NCBI GenBank assembly: GCA_016210495.1
Contig: JACQUC010000119.1
Coordinates: 1 to 51,047 of the forward strand
DNA length: 51,047 bases
Direction: 5' to 3'
From: Chloroflexota bacterium
Lineage (GTDB): Bacteria; Chloroflexota; FW602-bin22; JACPRP01
Notes under the pieces: model-generated
The model's database searches: none
What the model saw: only the letters and a program-made list of their open reading frames with translations
What the model was told of the DNA's origin: nothing
Part shown: piece by piece, positions 42,587-50,374 of the stretch
Numbering within the stretch: position 1 is the stretch's first letter
Layout of the letters: each line of letters begins with the position of its first letter
Program-made: the position numbers and the translations under genes

Positions 42587-44545
42587 ATGAGGTACGCAGA
42601 GACAGGGTACAATCTGGAGATTGACCTATCCCACGGAAACGTCGAGAGGGTAGAGACTGACCCAAGGCTAACCGAGCTTCATCTGGGGGGGCTGGGCACT
42701 AACACCCGGGTATTATGGGATAGGGTTCCACCTGAGACTGAACCCTTCGCGCCCGACAACCCCCTCATATTCGGCACTGGTCTTTTGTGTGGCACAACCG
42801 CCATCGGTGCTAACCGTACCATTGTTTCTACCGTCTCCCCTCAGACTTTGCTGATGGGCTATTCGCTGATGGGGGGATTTCTGGCTCCGGAATTGAAGCG
42901 CGCCGGCTATGACAAGGTCATCATTCGCGGCAAGTCCCCCGATCTAGTCTACTTATGGATAAACAACACCAAGGTCGAGATACGCGATGCGTCGCATCTG
43001 CGGGGTAAAGGCGCGGTCCAAACCGTTGAGCTCATCCAGCAGGAGCTGAACGACCCGAAAGTCCAGGTGGCTGCTATTGGCCTGGCCGGCGAAAACCGGG
43101 TCTATCTGGCCTCTATCGAGCACGGCCGGTCCAGTGCCAGCCGCCTCGGCCTCGGCGCCGTTATGGGAGACAAAGGGATCAAGGCGATAGCCGTTCGTGG
43201 CACAAAAGACATCAACGTCGCCCGACCGGCAGAATTCATGCAACTCTGCAATGAAGTGCTGAAATATATCCAGTACCGAGAAGAACGTCCGATTCCAGGG
43301 GTAATGCCCATTTTGCGGGGGCTCGGCTCGCCGCAAGAGATGAAACACGTCGACGAGGAATGGCACACCACCAATTTTATGTGGGGTAATTCCCGCGTTC
43401 GCAAAAAGGACTTTTGGACCAAGGATGTCGAAGAGAAATGGCGGCAGACTCAAGAAAGCGTGCGGACGCGGCTGATCAGTTGCTTCAACTGTCCCATGAA
43501 ATGCGGGGCCATCATCTCCGTCCCCGGACTCTCGACCTATATGATGAAGTGCTTCTCGAAGCTTACCTATACTATGGCAGCCTTTTCAGACCTGGATTTC
43601 GGCTTCAGAATCGCGCAACGCGCCACGGAGTATGGCGTGGACGGCTTCTCGACTCCTCAGGTTTTGGCGTTTGCCGTCGAGCTTTACGAGGCCGGAATCT
43701 TGACCGACCAGGACTTCGCGGGGTCGCCGACCGATACTGAGGGGAGATTCTACTGGTTACTGGACAGGATTGTGCGGCGGGAAGGGATCGGTGATGTGCT
43801 CGCCAACGGCACTTACTGGGCGGCGGAGAAGATCGGCAACGGCGCCCACGAGTTTGCTCATAATAACATCAAGAAGCACGAACAGTTGCCGCTCAAGCTT
43901 GGCATGCTTAATCCCGTTTACTACCTCATGTATTGCACCGGCGAGAAGGCCAATATCACCCAGATCGAAGGCCAGTTCCCCCAATCTCCTTTTCCCACTA
44001 TGGAAGAGCGAGAAGCCTTCGTAAGCGATTGGATCCAAGTTCCCGACGAGCGGTTCAAGCGTTATCTGCTGGACTGGGAGCTGAGGGGAGAGCGCTCAAA
44101 CCCATATTACCCAACCGTCGACATATCCGTTGACATCGTCGATTGGCAAGAGAAGATGCACTACATTGACGACGCGGTTGGTATGTGCGCCGGCCTATCA
44201 TCGTTTCCCCTGAAGCCCCCCTATCATATACACAACTACCCCGCCATTATCTCGGCGGCGCTCGGGATCGATATGGATCAGGCAGGACTCACGGAAGTGT
44301 ACAACCGTAACCGCAATCTGATCAGGGCCTTCAATGTGCGAAGGGGCTTGCGGCGTGGCGATGAGAAGCCCCCCGAGGACCACTGGAAAAGGAGATTCCC
44401 CGAGCTAGAGGAAGCGCTGTTGGACGCATATTACAAGTTCAAGGGCTGGGATAGTCAGGGCATTCCCACCAGAGAGACTTTACAGCGATTGGACCTGGGC
44501 TACGTTGCCGAAGACCTGGCAAAGCGAGGGATTTTGACGTTATGA
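42587..44545 (+). CDS. bamB: BamB-type tungsten subunit of class II benzoyl-CoA reductase
   Basis: This 652-residue AOR-family protein is far closer in motif content to BamB than to aldehyde oxidoreductases: MRYAETGYNLEIDLS at the start, TIVSTVSPQTLLMGYSLMGG, the cluster motif SCFNCPMKCG (C299, C302, C306), MKCFSKLTYTMAA with C322, and a distal cysteine in DDAVGMCAGLSSFPLKPPYH. BamB contains a tungsten-bis-pterin centre and one [4Fe-4S] cluster and reduces benzoyl-CoA reversibly without ATP. Acidic and histidine residues E251, E257 and H260 lie where I recall the published active site having them; the additional histidine is at 254 rather than 255. The stop overlaps the next ATG (ATGA). Related AOR-like CoA-ester enzymes cannot be excluded. 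Confidence 0.87.
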   Translation: MRYAETGYNLEIDLSHGNVERVETDPRLTELHLGGLGTNTRVLWDRVPPETEPFAPDNPLIFGTGLLCGTTAIGANRTIVSTVSPQTLLMGYSLMGGFLAPELKRAGYDKVIIRGKSPDLVYLWINNTKVEIRDASHLRGKGAVQTVELIQQELNDPKVQVAAIGLAGENRVYLASIEHGRSSASRLGLGAVMGDKGIKAIAVRGTKDINVARPAEFMQLCNEVLKYIQYREERPIPGVMPILRGLGSPQEMKHVDEEWHTTNFMWGNSRVRKKDFWTKDVEEKWRQTQESVRTRLISCFNCPMKCGAIISVPGLSTYMMKCFSKLTYTMAAFSDLDFGFRIAQRATEYGVDGFSTPQVLAFAVELYEAGILTDQDFAGSPTDTEGRFYWLLDRIVRREGIGDVLANGTYWAAEKIGNGAHEFAHNNIKKHEQLPLKLGMLNPVYYLMYCTGEKANITQIEGQFPQSPFPTMEEREAFVSDWIQVPDERFKRYLLDWELRGERSNPYYPTVDISVDIVDWQEKMHYIDDAVGMCAGLSSFPLKPPYHIHNYPAIISAALGIDMDQAGLTEVYNRNRNLIRAFNVRRGLRRGDEKPPEDHWKRRFPELEEALLDAYYKFKGWDSQGIPTRETLQRLDLGYVAEDLAKRGILTL

Positions 44546-45111
44546 GCAAGGTCAAGAAGAAGACTAAGTTCATCAGGATCGACGTCGACAAGTGCAACGG
44601 CTGCCGGGCGTGCGAGGTCATCTGCTCCGCCTTTCACGCAACGCCAAAATATAGCAGCAATAACCCCGAGAGGTCCCGTATTCGGGTAATGTTTGAGCCA
44701 CTAAGAGACATATACGTTCCTGTGTACGCGGGCGAGCATACTGCGTCCGAATGCATGGGAAAGAGCAAGTATACCATCGACGGCAAGCAATACGACGAGT
44801 GCGGTCTCTGTCGGGCCGCCTGCCCATCACGGACAATCTTCCACGAGCCCGATTCCGGTCTTCCTTTGAAATGTGACATGTGTGAAGAGAACCCGCCAGG
44901 CGAATTGCCCTGGTGCGTTCAGTGGTGTATCAACGATGCCCTCGTCTACGAAGAAAAGGAAGAGGAAGTCGAAGAGGAAGAGGCGAAGATAGAGGACGCC
45001 GAGATCGGCGTCGAATCGATAGTTGACAAATACGGCTTGGACAAGGTGATGGACATCGTGGCCCGCATGGCAAAGAAGGGCCAGAACGTTAGTCCGGAGT
45101 ACAAGGGCTAG
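44542..45111 (+). CDS. bamC: BamC-type ferredoxin subunit
   Basis: This 189-residue polyferredoxin has CNGCRACEVICSAFH, CGLCRAACPSR, and CDMCEENPPGELPWCVQWC, enough for three [4Fe-4S] clusters as in BamC, the electron-transfer partner bound to BamB. A strongly acidic stretch (about residues 135-155, mostly E) precedes a conserved C-terminal helix (VDKYGLDKVMDIVARMAKK). It overlaps the bamB stop by 4 nt. Together they form the catalytic BamBC unit. Confidence 0.85.
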   Translation: MSKVKKKTKFIRIDVDKCNGCRACEVICSAFHATPKYSSNNPERSRIRVMFEPLRDIYVPVYAGEHTASECMGKSKYTIDGKQYDECGLCRAACPSRTIFHEPDSGLPLKCDMCEENPPGELPWCVQWCINDALVYEEKEEEVEEEEAKIEDAEIGVESIVDKYGLDKVMDIVARMAKKGQNVSPEYKG

Positions 45112-45117
45112 ATTATC

Positions 45118-45186
45118 GTGGAAACTGTAGCCCCCTTCAAACAGGTAATAGACGAGCTAGAAGAAGTTGGCGTCTTCAGAGACTGA
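45118..45186 (+). CDS. 22-codon mini-ORF between bamC and the HdrA gene
   Basis: GTG at 45118 opens a frame coding [18 protein letters not shown] plus VFRD and ends in a TGA at 45184-45186, eleven bases before the HdrA start. The peptide looks like a helical protein start rather than random sequence. It could be a coupling leader or the N-terminal stump of a lost gene; in Geobacter-type operons this slot holds the HdrB/D-like bamD. It is too short to assign. Confidence 0.35.
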   Translation: METVAPFKQVIDELEEVGVFRD

Positions 45187-45196
45187 GGTGGTAACA

Positions 45197-48100
45197 GTGG
45201 CAAACGATTTCATCCCGAGAGAACTCTTTATAGAGCAGGTCTACAAAACCCTTGGACATAATAACTATGGCGACGTAATGGTCGTGGGCGGCGGGATCAG
45301 CGGCATTCAAGCCTCTCTCGATCTGGCCAATGCGGGTTTCAAGGTCTACCTGGTCGAGAAGGGACCTGCCATCGGCGGCCACATGGCCCAACTCGACAAG
45401 ACCTTTCCCACCAACGACTGCTCCATTTGAATACTCTCCCCCAAACTGGTCGAGGTCGACCGGAACACCAACATCGAGGTCCTGACTCTTACCGACATCG
45501 ACAGCGTATCAGGCGAAGCAGGAAGCTTCAACGTCACGCTGACCAAAAAGCCCAGGTATGTCGACGAGACCGTGTGCACGGGCTGTACCACCTGCGTCGA
45601 AAACTGCCCCGTCGGGTATCCCGATCGCTTCAATCAAGAGATATCGACGAACAAAGCCATTCATATCCACTTCGCGCAAGCGATTCCGCTGGTCACCTAT
45701 ATCGACGAAAGCTGCCTGTACCTGAAAGAGAAGAAGTGTCGCATATGCGAGGCCGTGTGTGAGAACAAAGCGATCAATTTCCGTCAAAATGCGCAGAAGA
45801 TCGAGATAAATGTGGGGGCAATCATTCTCGCCCCCGGCCTCGAGCCATTCTCTCCTGAGGTTAGGGACGAATACGGCTACGGGAAGTTCCAGAACGTGGT
45901 AACCAGTATGGACTACGAGCGGCTGTTGTCCGCTAGCGGGCCATACGAAGGTGAGATACTGCGCGCCTCCGACAAGCGGCATCCCCACAAGATAGCCTGG
46001 ATTCAATGCGTCGGCTCTCGGCAGGTCACCCCCGGCGGTAACAGCTACTGTTCGGCCGTCTGCTGCACTTACACCCAGAAGCAGGTCATTTTGACCAAAG
46101 AGCACGACGCGGCGGCGGTGTGCACGGTATTCCATAACGACATTCGTTCTTACGGGAAGGATTTCGAGAGGTACTTTGCCAGGGCCGAGGATCTGCCCGG
46201 GGTTCGCTTTGTCCGCAGCTACGTGTCGGTAGCCGGAGAGAACCCAAAAACCAAGAACATCACCATTCGTTACGCGACACCCGACGATGGGGTGATCCTT
46301 GAAGAGTTCGACATAGTGGTATTGTCCGTCGGCTCGACCCCACCCGCCGAGGCGAAAGCCCTGGCGCGCAAACTGGGCGTTGAGCTCAATCCGCACGGAT
46401 TCTGCAAGGTAATGTCTTCCAATCCTATGAAGACCACCAGGCCCGGTATCTTCGTCAGTGGTGCCTTCCAGGGTCCGATGGACATCCCCGAGTCGGTTCT
46501 TAGCGCCAGCGGCGCCGGCTCCCAGTGCGGTGAGCTCCTCGACCGCAGGCGCGGGCAGCTTAGCACAGAAAAGGTATACCCGCTGGAAAAGGATGTCTCG
46601 CAAGAGGAGCCCCGCGTGGGTGTGTACGTCTGCCATTGTGGCGCCAACATCGGCAGGGTGGTGGACGTTCCCTCCGCCGTTGAGTACGCATTGACCCTGC
46701 CCAATGTTGTCTTTGCCAAGGAACAGCTCTTCTCCTGCGCCACCAATTCCGCGAAAGAAATAGCCGATGAGGCGAGAGAAAAAGGGCTCAATCGCGTGGT
46801 TATCGCGGCGTGCAGTCCCCGAACCCTCGAAGCGTTGTTCCGCGACACCCTGCGCGAGGCGGGCATCAATCAATATTACTGCGAGATGGCCAACATAAGA
46901 GAGCATTGCTCCTGGGTGCATGCCAAGGAAAAGGAAGAAGCCGTACGGAAGGCCAATGATTTGATCCGGATGTCGGTGGCCCGAGCCAGTCGTCTGGAGG
47001 CGTTGCAGGAGTTCGATTTGCCGGTGAACAAGGCGGCTCTTGTGGTTGGCGGCGGCATCGCCGGGATGACCTGCGCTCTCTCTATAGCTAACCAGGGGCA
47101 CGAGGTTTACCTGGTGGAAAGGGAAGCGGACCTGGGGGGAGTCGGGCGCCGGATTCACTCCACCCTGGAAGGGATGGATGTTCAGGTCTATCTGACCGAC
47201 CTAAGGCGCCAGGTATACAAGCACCCCGCGATACACGTCTACACCAGAGCGACCATAACGGAGGCCACCGGTTACGTCGGCAATTTCGTGACCTGGGTGC
47301 AGTCTGACCGCGGGCGCACCGAGATAAAACACGGCGCCGCGGTGATCGCCGTGGGCGCCGACGTGTATGAGCCCACCGAGTACCTGTACGGCACAGACGA
47401 CCGGGTAATGACCCACCTGGAGCTCGAGGAGCAGATCGTCAAGGGCTCCGAGAAAGTCGTCAATGCCGAGTGCGTGGTGATGATCCAATGTGTAGGCTGC
47501 CGAAACGAGGAGCGGAGTTACTGCAGCCGTGTCTGCTGCGGCGAGTCCATCAAGAACGCCTTGTTGCTCAAAGAGAAGAACCCTCAGACGGATGTCTACA
47601 TCCTCTTCAGAGACATCAGGACCTACGGGTTCAGAGAGGACTATTACCGCGAAGCGTCCGGCAAAGATATCAAGTTCATCCGCTGGGAGCCCGAGGACAA
47701 GCCTCAGGTCGAGCACGCCAGAGAGGGTGGCAAGTCCGTTCTCAGAGTCACAGTCACGGATTCCATTTTGGGCAAGAAGCTGGAGATAGATGCGGACATA
47801 ATTGCCCTGGCCGCCGCGGTGATCCCGCCCGCCGGAAACAAGGAGATATCGCAAATGTTCAAGGTCTCCCTGGGACCGGACGATTTCTTTAAGGAGGCCC
47901 ACGTCAAGCTGAGACCAGTCGAATTCAGCACCGACGGCGTTTATCTTTGCGGCATGGCTCACTCTCCCAAGCACATACCGGAGACGATCAGCCAGGCTTA
48001 TGGCGCAGCTGGTCGCGTCCTGGCGCTGCTCTCGCACGATACGGTCGTCGCCTCCGGTTCCGTTTGCGTTGTAACAGAGAATAAGTGTTTTGGCTGTGGC

Positions 48101-48337
48101 GAGTGTGTTATGGCCTGCACCTACGGCGCTATCGAGCTGCGAGAGACACGGCAGGGCAAGAAGGCGGTAGTCAACCCTGTTCTCTGCAAAGGCTGCGGAC
48201 TCTGCAACGCCAAGTGTCCCACGGCGGCCATTCAGCTCAAGCACTTCACCGACGCCGCGCTGCTAGCCCAAATAGACGCCGCGGTCCCGGACGAGGACAT
48301 GCTGAGGCAGACCGAAGCGGTGGCCGCCGTTGCGTGA
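45197..48337 (+). CDS. bamE: BamE/HdrA-like flavoprotein, in-frame TGA as Sec78
   Basis: With TGA at 45428-45430 read as selenocysteine this is one 1046-residue protein. GTG at 45197 has GAGGTGG 5 nt upstream. First FAD motif [16 protein letters not shown] (about residue 29); then [18 protein letters not shown], the spot where HdrA has a conserved cysteine (C75-x2-U78). A ferredoxin [12 protein letters not shown] and a CRICEAVCE motif follow. The second FAD module [19 protein letters not shown] starts at about residue 615. Late ferredoxins are [12 protein letters not shown] (about 964) and [12 protein letters not shown] (about 996). The doubled-HdrA layout is that of BamE, which is proposed to bifurcate or confurcate electrons for class II benzoyl-CoA reductase. 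A conventional gene caller would split it at the TGA. Confidence 0.85.
45446..45463 (+). promoter_or_regulatory. Candidate bacterial SECIS hairpin for Sec78
   Basis: CTGGTC-GAGGTC-GACCGG forms a 6-bp stem (one G-U pair) with a 6-nt loop beginning with G. The loop starts 22 nt after the TGA, within the usual bacterial SECIS window. Confidence 0.6.
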
Positions 48338-48393
48338 GCTCATTGGAAACCAAAGCAGCATGTGTAGGGGCAAGGGGCAGGAGTCGAGGTTGC

Positions 48394-48456
48394 ATGAACT
48401 CGTTCGACGCCATAACAGCAGGGATTGCTGAGGATACTGAGGACAAGGACCTATGA
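48394..48456 (+). CDS. 20-residue mini-ORF overlapping the MvhD start
   Basis: ATG at 48394, 5 nt after GAGG, codes MNSFDAITAGIAEDTEDKDL and stops in ATGA, sharing bases with the ATG of the MvhD-like gene. Such overlap usually means translational coupling, so this may be a leader peptide placing ribosomes at the Sec gene. It may also be chance. Confidence 0.35.
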   Translation: MNSFDAITAGIAEDTEDKDL

Positions 48457-49280
48457 GTGTAGGAGTCAAGTTCAAGCCCAAGATACTGGGTTTCGTCTGC
48501 CACTGGTGAGGATACGGGGCTGCTGACCTGGCTGGCGTGTCCAGACTGCAATACTCACCCGAGATAAGACTCATTCGCGTCATGTGTACCGGCAGGGTCG
48601 ACCTGGAATTCGTGCTCCGGGCCTTCTTCAACGGAATGGACGGGGTATTCATCGGCGGTTGCCGCCTGAATGAGTGTAACTATGTTACCCAGGGAAACTA
48701 TCACGCGCTAAACGTGGCGCTCCTATGTAGAAGAATAATGGAGCACGTCGGGCTCGATCCCGAGCGGCTCAGCATCGAGTTCATGTCCGCCGGCGAGGGA
48801 ATCCGCTTCACCGAGGTTACCAACGATTTCGTCAAGAAGGTGAAGGAGTTAGGGCCGCTTGGCGAAAGTGAAGGAATAGACCGGGAGCAGTTGAAGCTAA
48901 AGCTTGCGGATGTTAGAAGGCTGGTCCCCTATATCAAGATCGTCAAGAAAGAGAAGCTGAGGCAACCTCTGAGGAATCCAGCAGAATACGACACCTACTT
49001 CACGCGTGAAGAGATAGACATTCTGTTCCGTGACGTGATCTCGTACTATATCGACCCTGCCAGGTGCGAGGCCTGCATGATTTGCGCCAGGCGCTGCCCG
49101 GCGCAGGCCATAATCAGCGCGCGGAACCAGATCCACGTCATCGAGCAGGACAAATGCGTCAAATGTGGCACCTGTCTCGAAGTTTGCCCGACGCGATTTA
49201 GCGCCGTCGCGAAGCTTTGCGGCCAGGCCGTCCCCCCGCCGCTGCCCATCGAGCAAAGGGCCCTGGCAAGAAGCGCCTAG
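48453..49280 (+). CDS. bamF: BamF/MvhD-like iron-sulfur protein with ferredoxin tail, in-frame TGA as Sec19
   Basis: Reading TGA at 48507-48509 as selenocysteine gives a 275-residue protein. The MvhD domain starts ILGFVCHW-U-GYGAADLAG (C16, Sec19), where homologues have cysteine, and continues with VMCTGRVD and GGCRLNECNY as further [2Fe-2S] ligands. The C-terminal third adds a two-cluster ferredoxin (CEACMICARRCP; CVKCGTCLEVCP). MvhD links HdrA to a hydrogenase or dehydrogenase; BamF of Geobacter is a selenocysteine-containing relative. Without the Sec reading, a caller would begin at 48537 and lose the first ligands. It directly follows the HdrA gene. Confidence 0.85.
48528..48544 (+). promoter_or_regulatory. 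Candidate SECIS-like hairpin for Sec19 (weak)
   Basis: CTGG (48528-48531) pairs with CCAG (48541-48544) around a 9-nt loop starting 23 nt after the TGA. Position fits a bacterial SECIS, but the stem is short and the loop's first G is in position three. Confidence 0.35.
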
Positions 49281-49320
49281 CTGGATGAACGGCCATTTTG
49301 CTGATACGGTCTAGTCAGTT

Positions 49321-49439
49321 TAGTGCGAAATGGCGGCAGTGCCCGAGGTGTTGTTCACGTACCCCTTGAAGCCCGTGCCCTCCATCCGCACCCGCAGCTT
49401 CGTGATGTTGCCCGCCCACGGCGTACCCGCCAGGAGTGA
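49321..49439 (-). pseudogene. Short C-terminal protein fragment, unrecognised
   Basis: The minus strand reads SLLAGTPWAGNITKLRVRM and then EGTGFKGYVNNTSGTAAISH before a TAA. It looks like the end of a beta-rich surface protein but has no start, and the methyltransferase fragment begins just beyond it. I cannot name the family. Confidence 0.25.
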
Positions 49440-49451
49440 GTACACGGCACC

Positions 49452-49910
49452 ATGCTTCTTGCAAGGACGTGTTGCCAGCCGGACACCTTCGACGTCGCCG
49501 TCAACCCTCTCACCTCTTTTGGCTACTTTGAAGACCCCGAGGACGACCGCCGCGTGGCGAGGAACGTGTACAGCTCACTGAAGCCCGGCGGCGCGTTCGT
49601 GATCGAGCTGATGGGCAAAGAGGTGCTGGCCAGGGTGTTCCAGCAGCGCGATTGGAACGAGCACGACGGCGTGCTGATGCTGGCGGAGCGCAAGGTGAGT
49701 CAAAACTGGAGCTGGCTGGAGAACCGCTGGATCATGATCAAAGGCGATACCCGCACCCAGCTAAGATACTCCCATCGCATCTACTCGGCAGCAGAGCTGG
49801 TATCGCTCCTGACCGAGTGCGGCTTCAGGCGGGTCGACGTGGCGGGTGATCTCACAAGAAGCCGCTGCAACCACAGCGCGAAGTGGTTGTTGGTGGTAGG
49901 ACACAGGTAG
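49452..49910 (+). pseudogene. Truncated SAM-dependent methyltransferase
   Basis: The frame matches the second half of a class I methyltransferase: FDVAVNPLTSFGYFEDPEDD (post-motif II region), NVYSSLKPGGAFVIELMGKE (the LkPGG strand), and a C-terminal SAAELVSLLTECGFRRVDV. The SAM-binding GxGxG half that should precede it is missing; upstream sequence is unrelated and reads on the other strand. The ATG at 49452 has no good ribosome site. I infer a 5'-truncated gene, a second break point near the right end of the bam-like operon. Confidence 0.65.
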
Positions 49911-50008
49911 GGGCGAGTTCAGAGCTAGACCGATGGCCACTACTTAGGTCTGCTCGATGTTTATGCACGTTACCCTCGAACTTCCCACAGGCCACAGGAC
50001 GCAGGCGG

Positions 50009-50374
50009 TCATTCGTCCAGATGCCAGTCGCCCTTTCGCCAGCGTTGCAGGGCCTGTTGAGCCCGAAATCCCAGGAGCCCTTTATTCCTTGCCACCCGCT
50101 CAAGTGCTGTGGTTGCCGCATCTGTGGCATACCGCAGTAGAACTGCTGCTGCCGAGCTCACGACGGCCTCGTCCTCACTCCCGAGAAGCGGCAACAGGGC
50201 CTCGCGTCCCTCGTCGCCCATTAGCTTCAATTCCTCGAATGCACTGAACATTGCCTTGGCCTCCCGATTAGCCTTCCTATGATCGCCAGCCAGCAATGCC
50301 CGGTGATGCCGAGATGCCGACTCGGCAAACAGCCTCACTATGTCGGCTTGCGTCTTCTCTTTTCTCCTTGTCAT
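50009..50374 (-). CDS. DUF2019-like HEAT-type protein, probable immunity partner
   Basis: This 121-residue helical protein has MTRRKEKTQADIVRLFAESA at the start, LKLMGDEGREALLPLLGSED in the middle and QALQRWRKGDW near the end, the pattern of small DUF2019/HEAT-like proteins. Its ATG overlaps the stop of the upstream gene (ATGA), which ends in a nuclease-like toxin domain. Small helical-repeat proteins directly after such toxin ends are often the cognate immunity proteins; that role is inferred from position. Confidence 0.7.
   Translation of the reverse strand: MTRRKEKTQADIVRLFAESASRHHRALLAGDHRKANREAKAMFSAFEELKLMGDEGREALLPLLGSEDEAVVSSAAAVLLRYATDAATTALERVARNKGLLGFRAQQALQRWRKGDWHLDE

Noticed and set aside
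45167..45430. A separate 87-residue protein upstream of HdrA
   Set aside because: It is the N-terminal FAD part of HdrA up to the Sec codon; the downstream frame continues the same domain without a gap.
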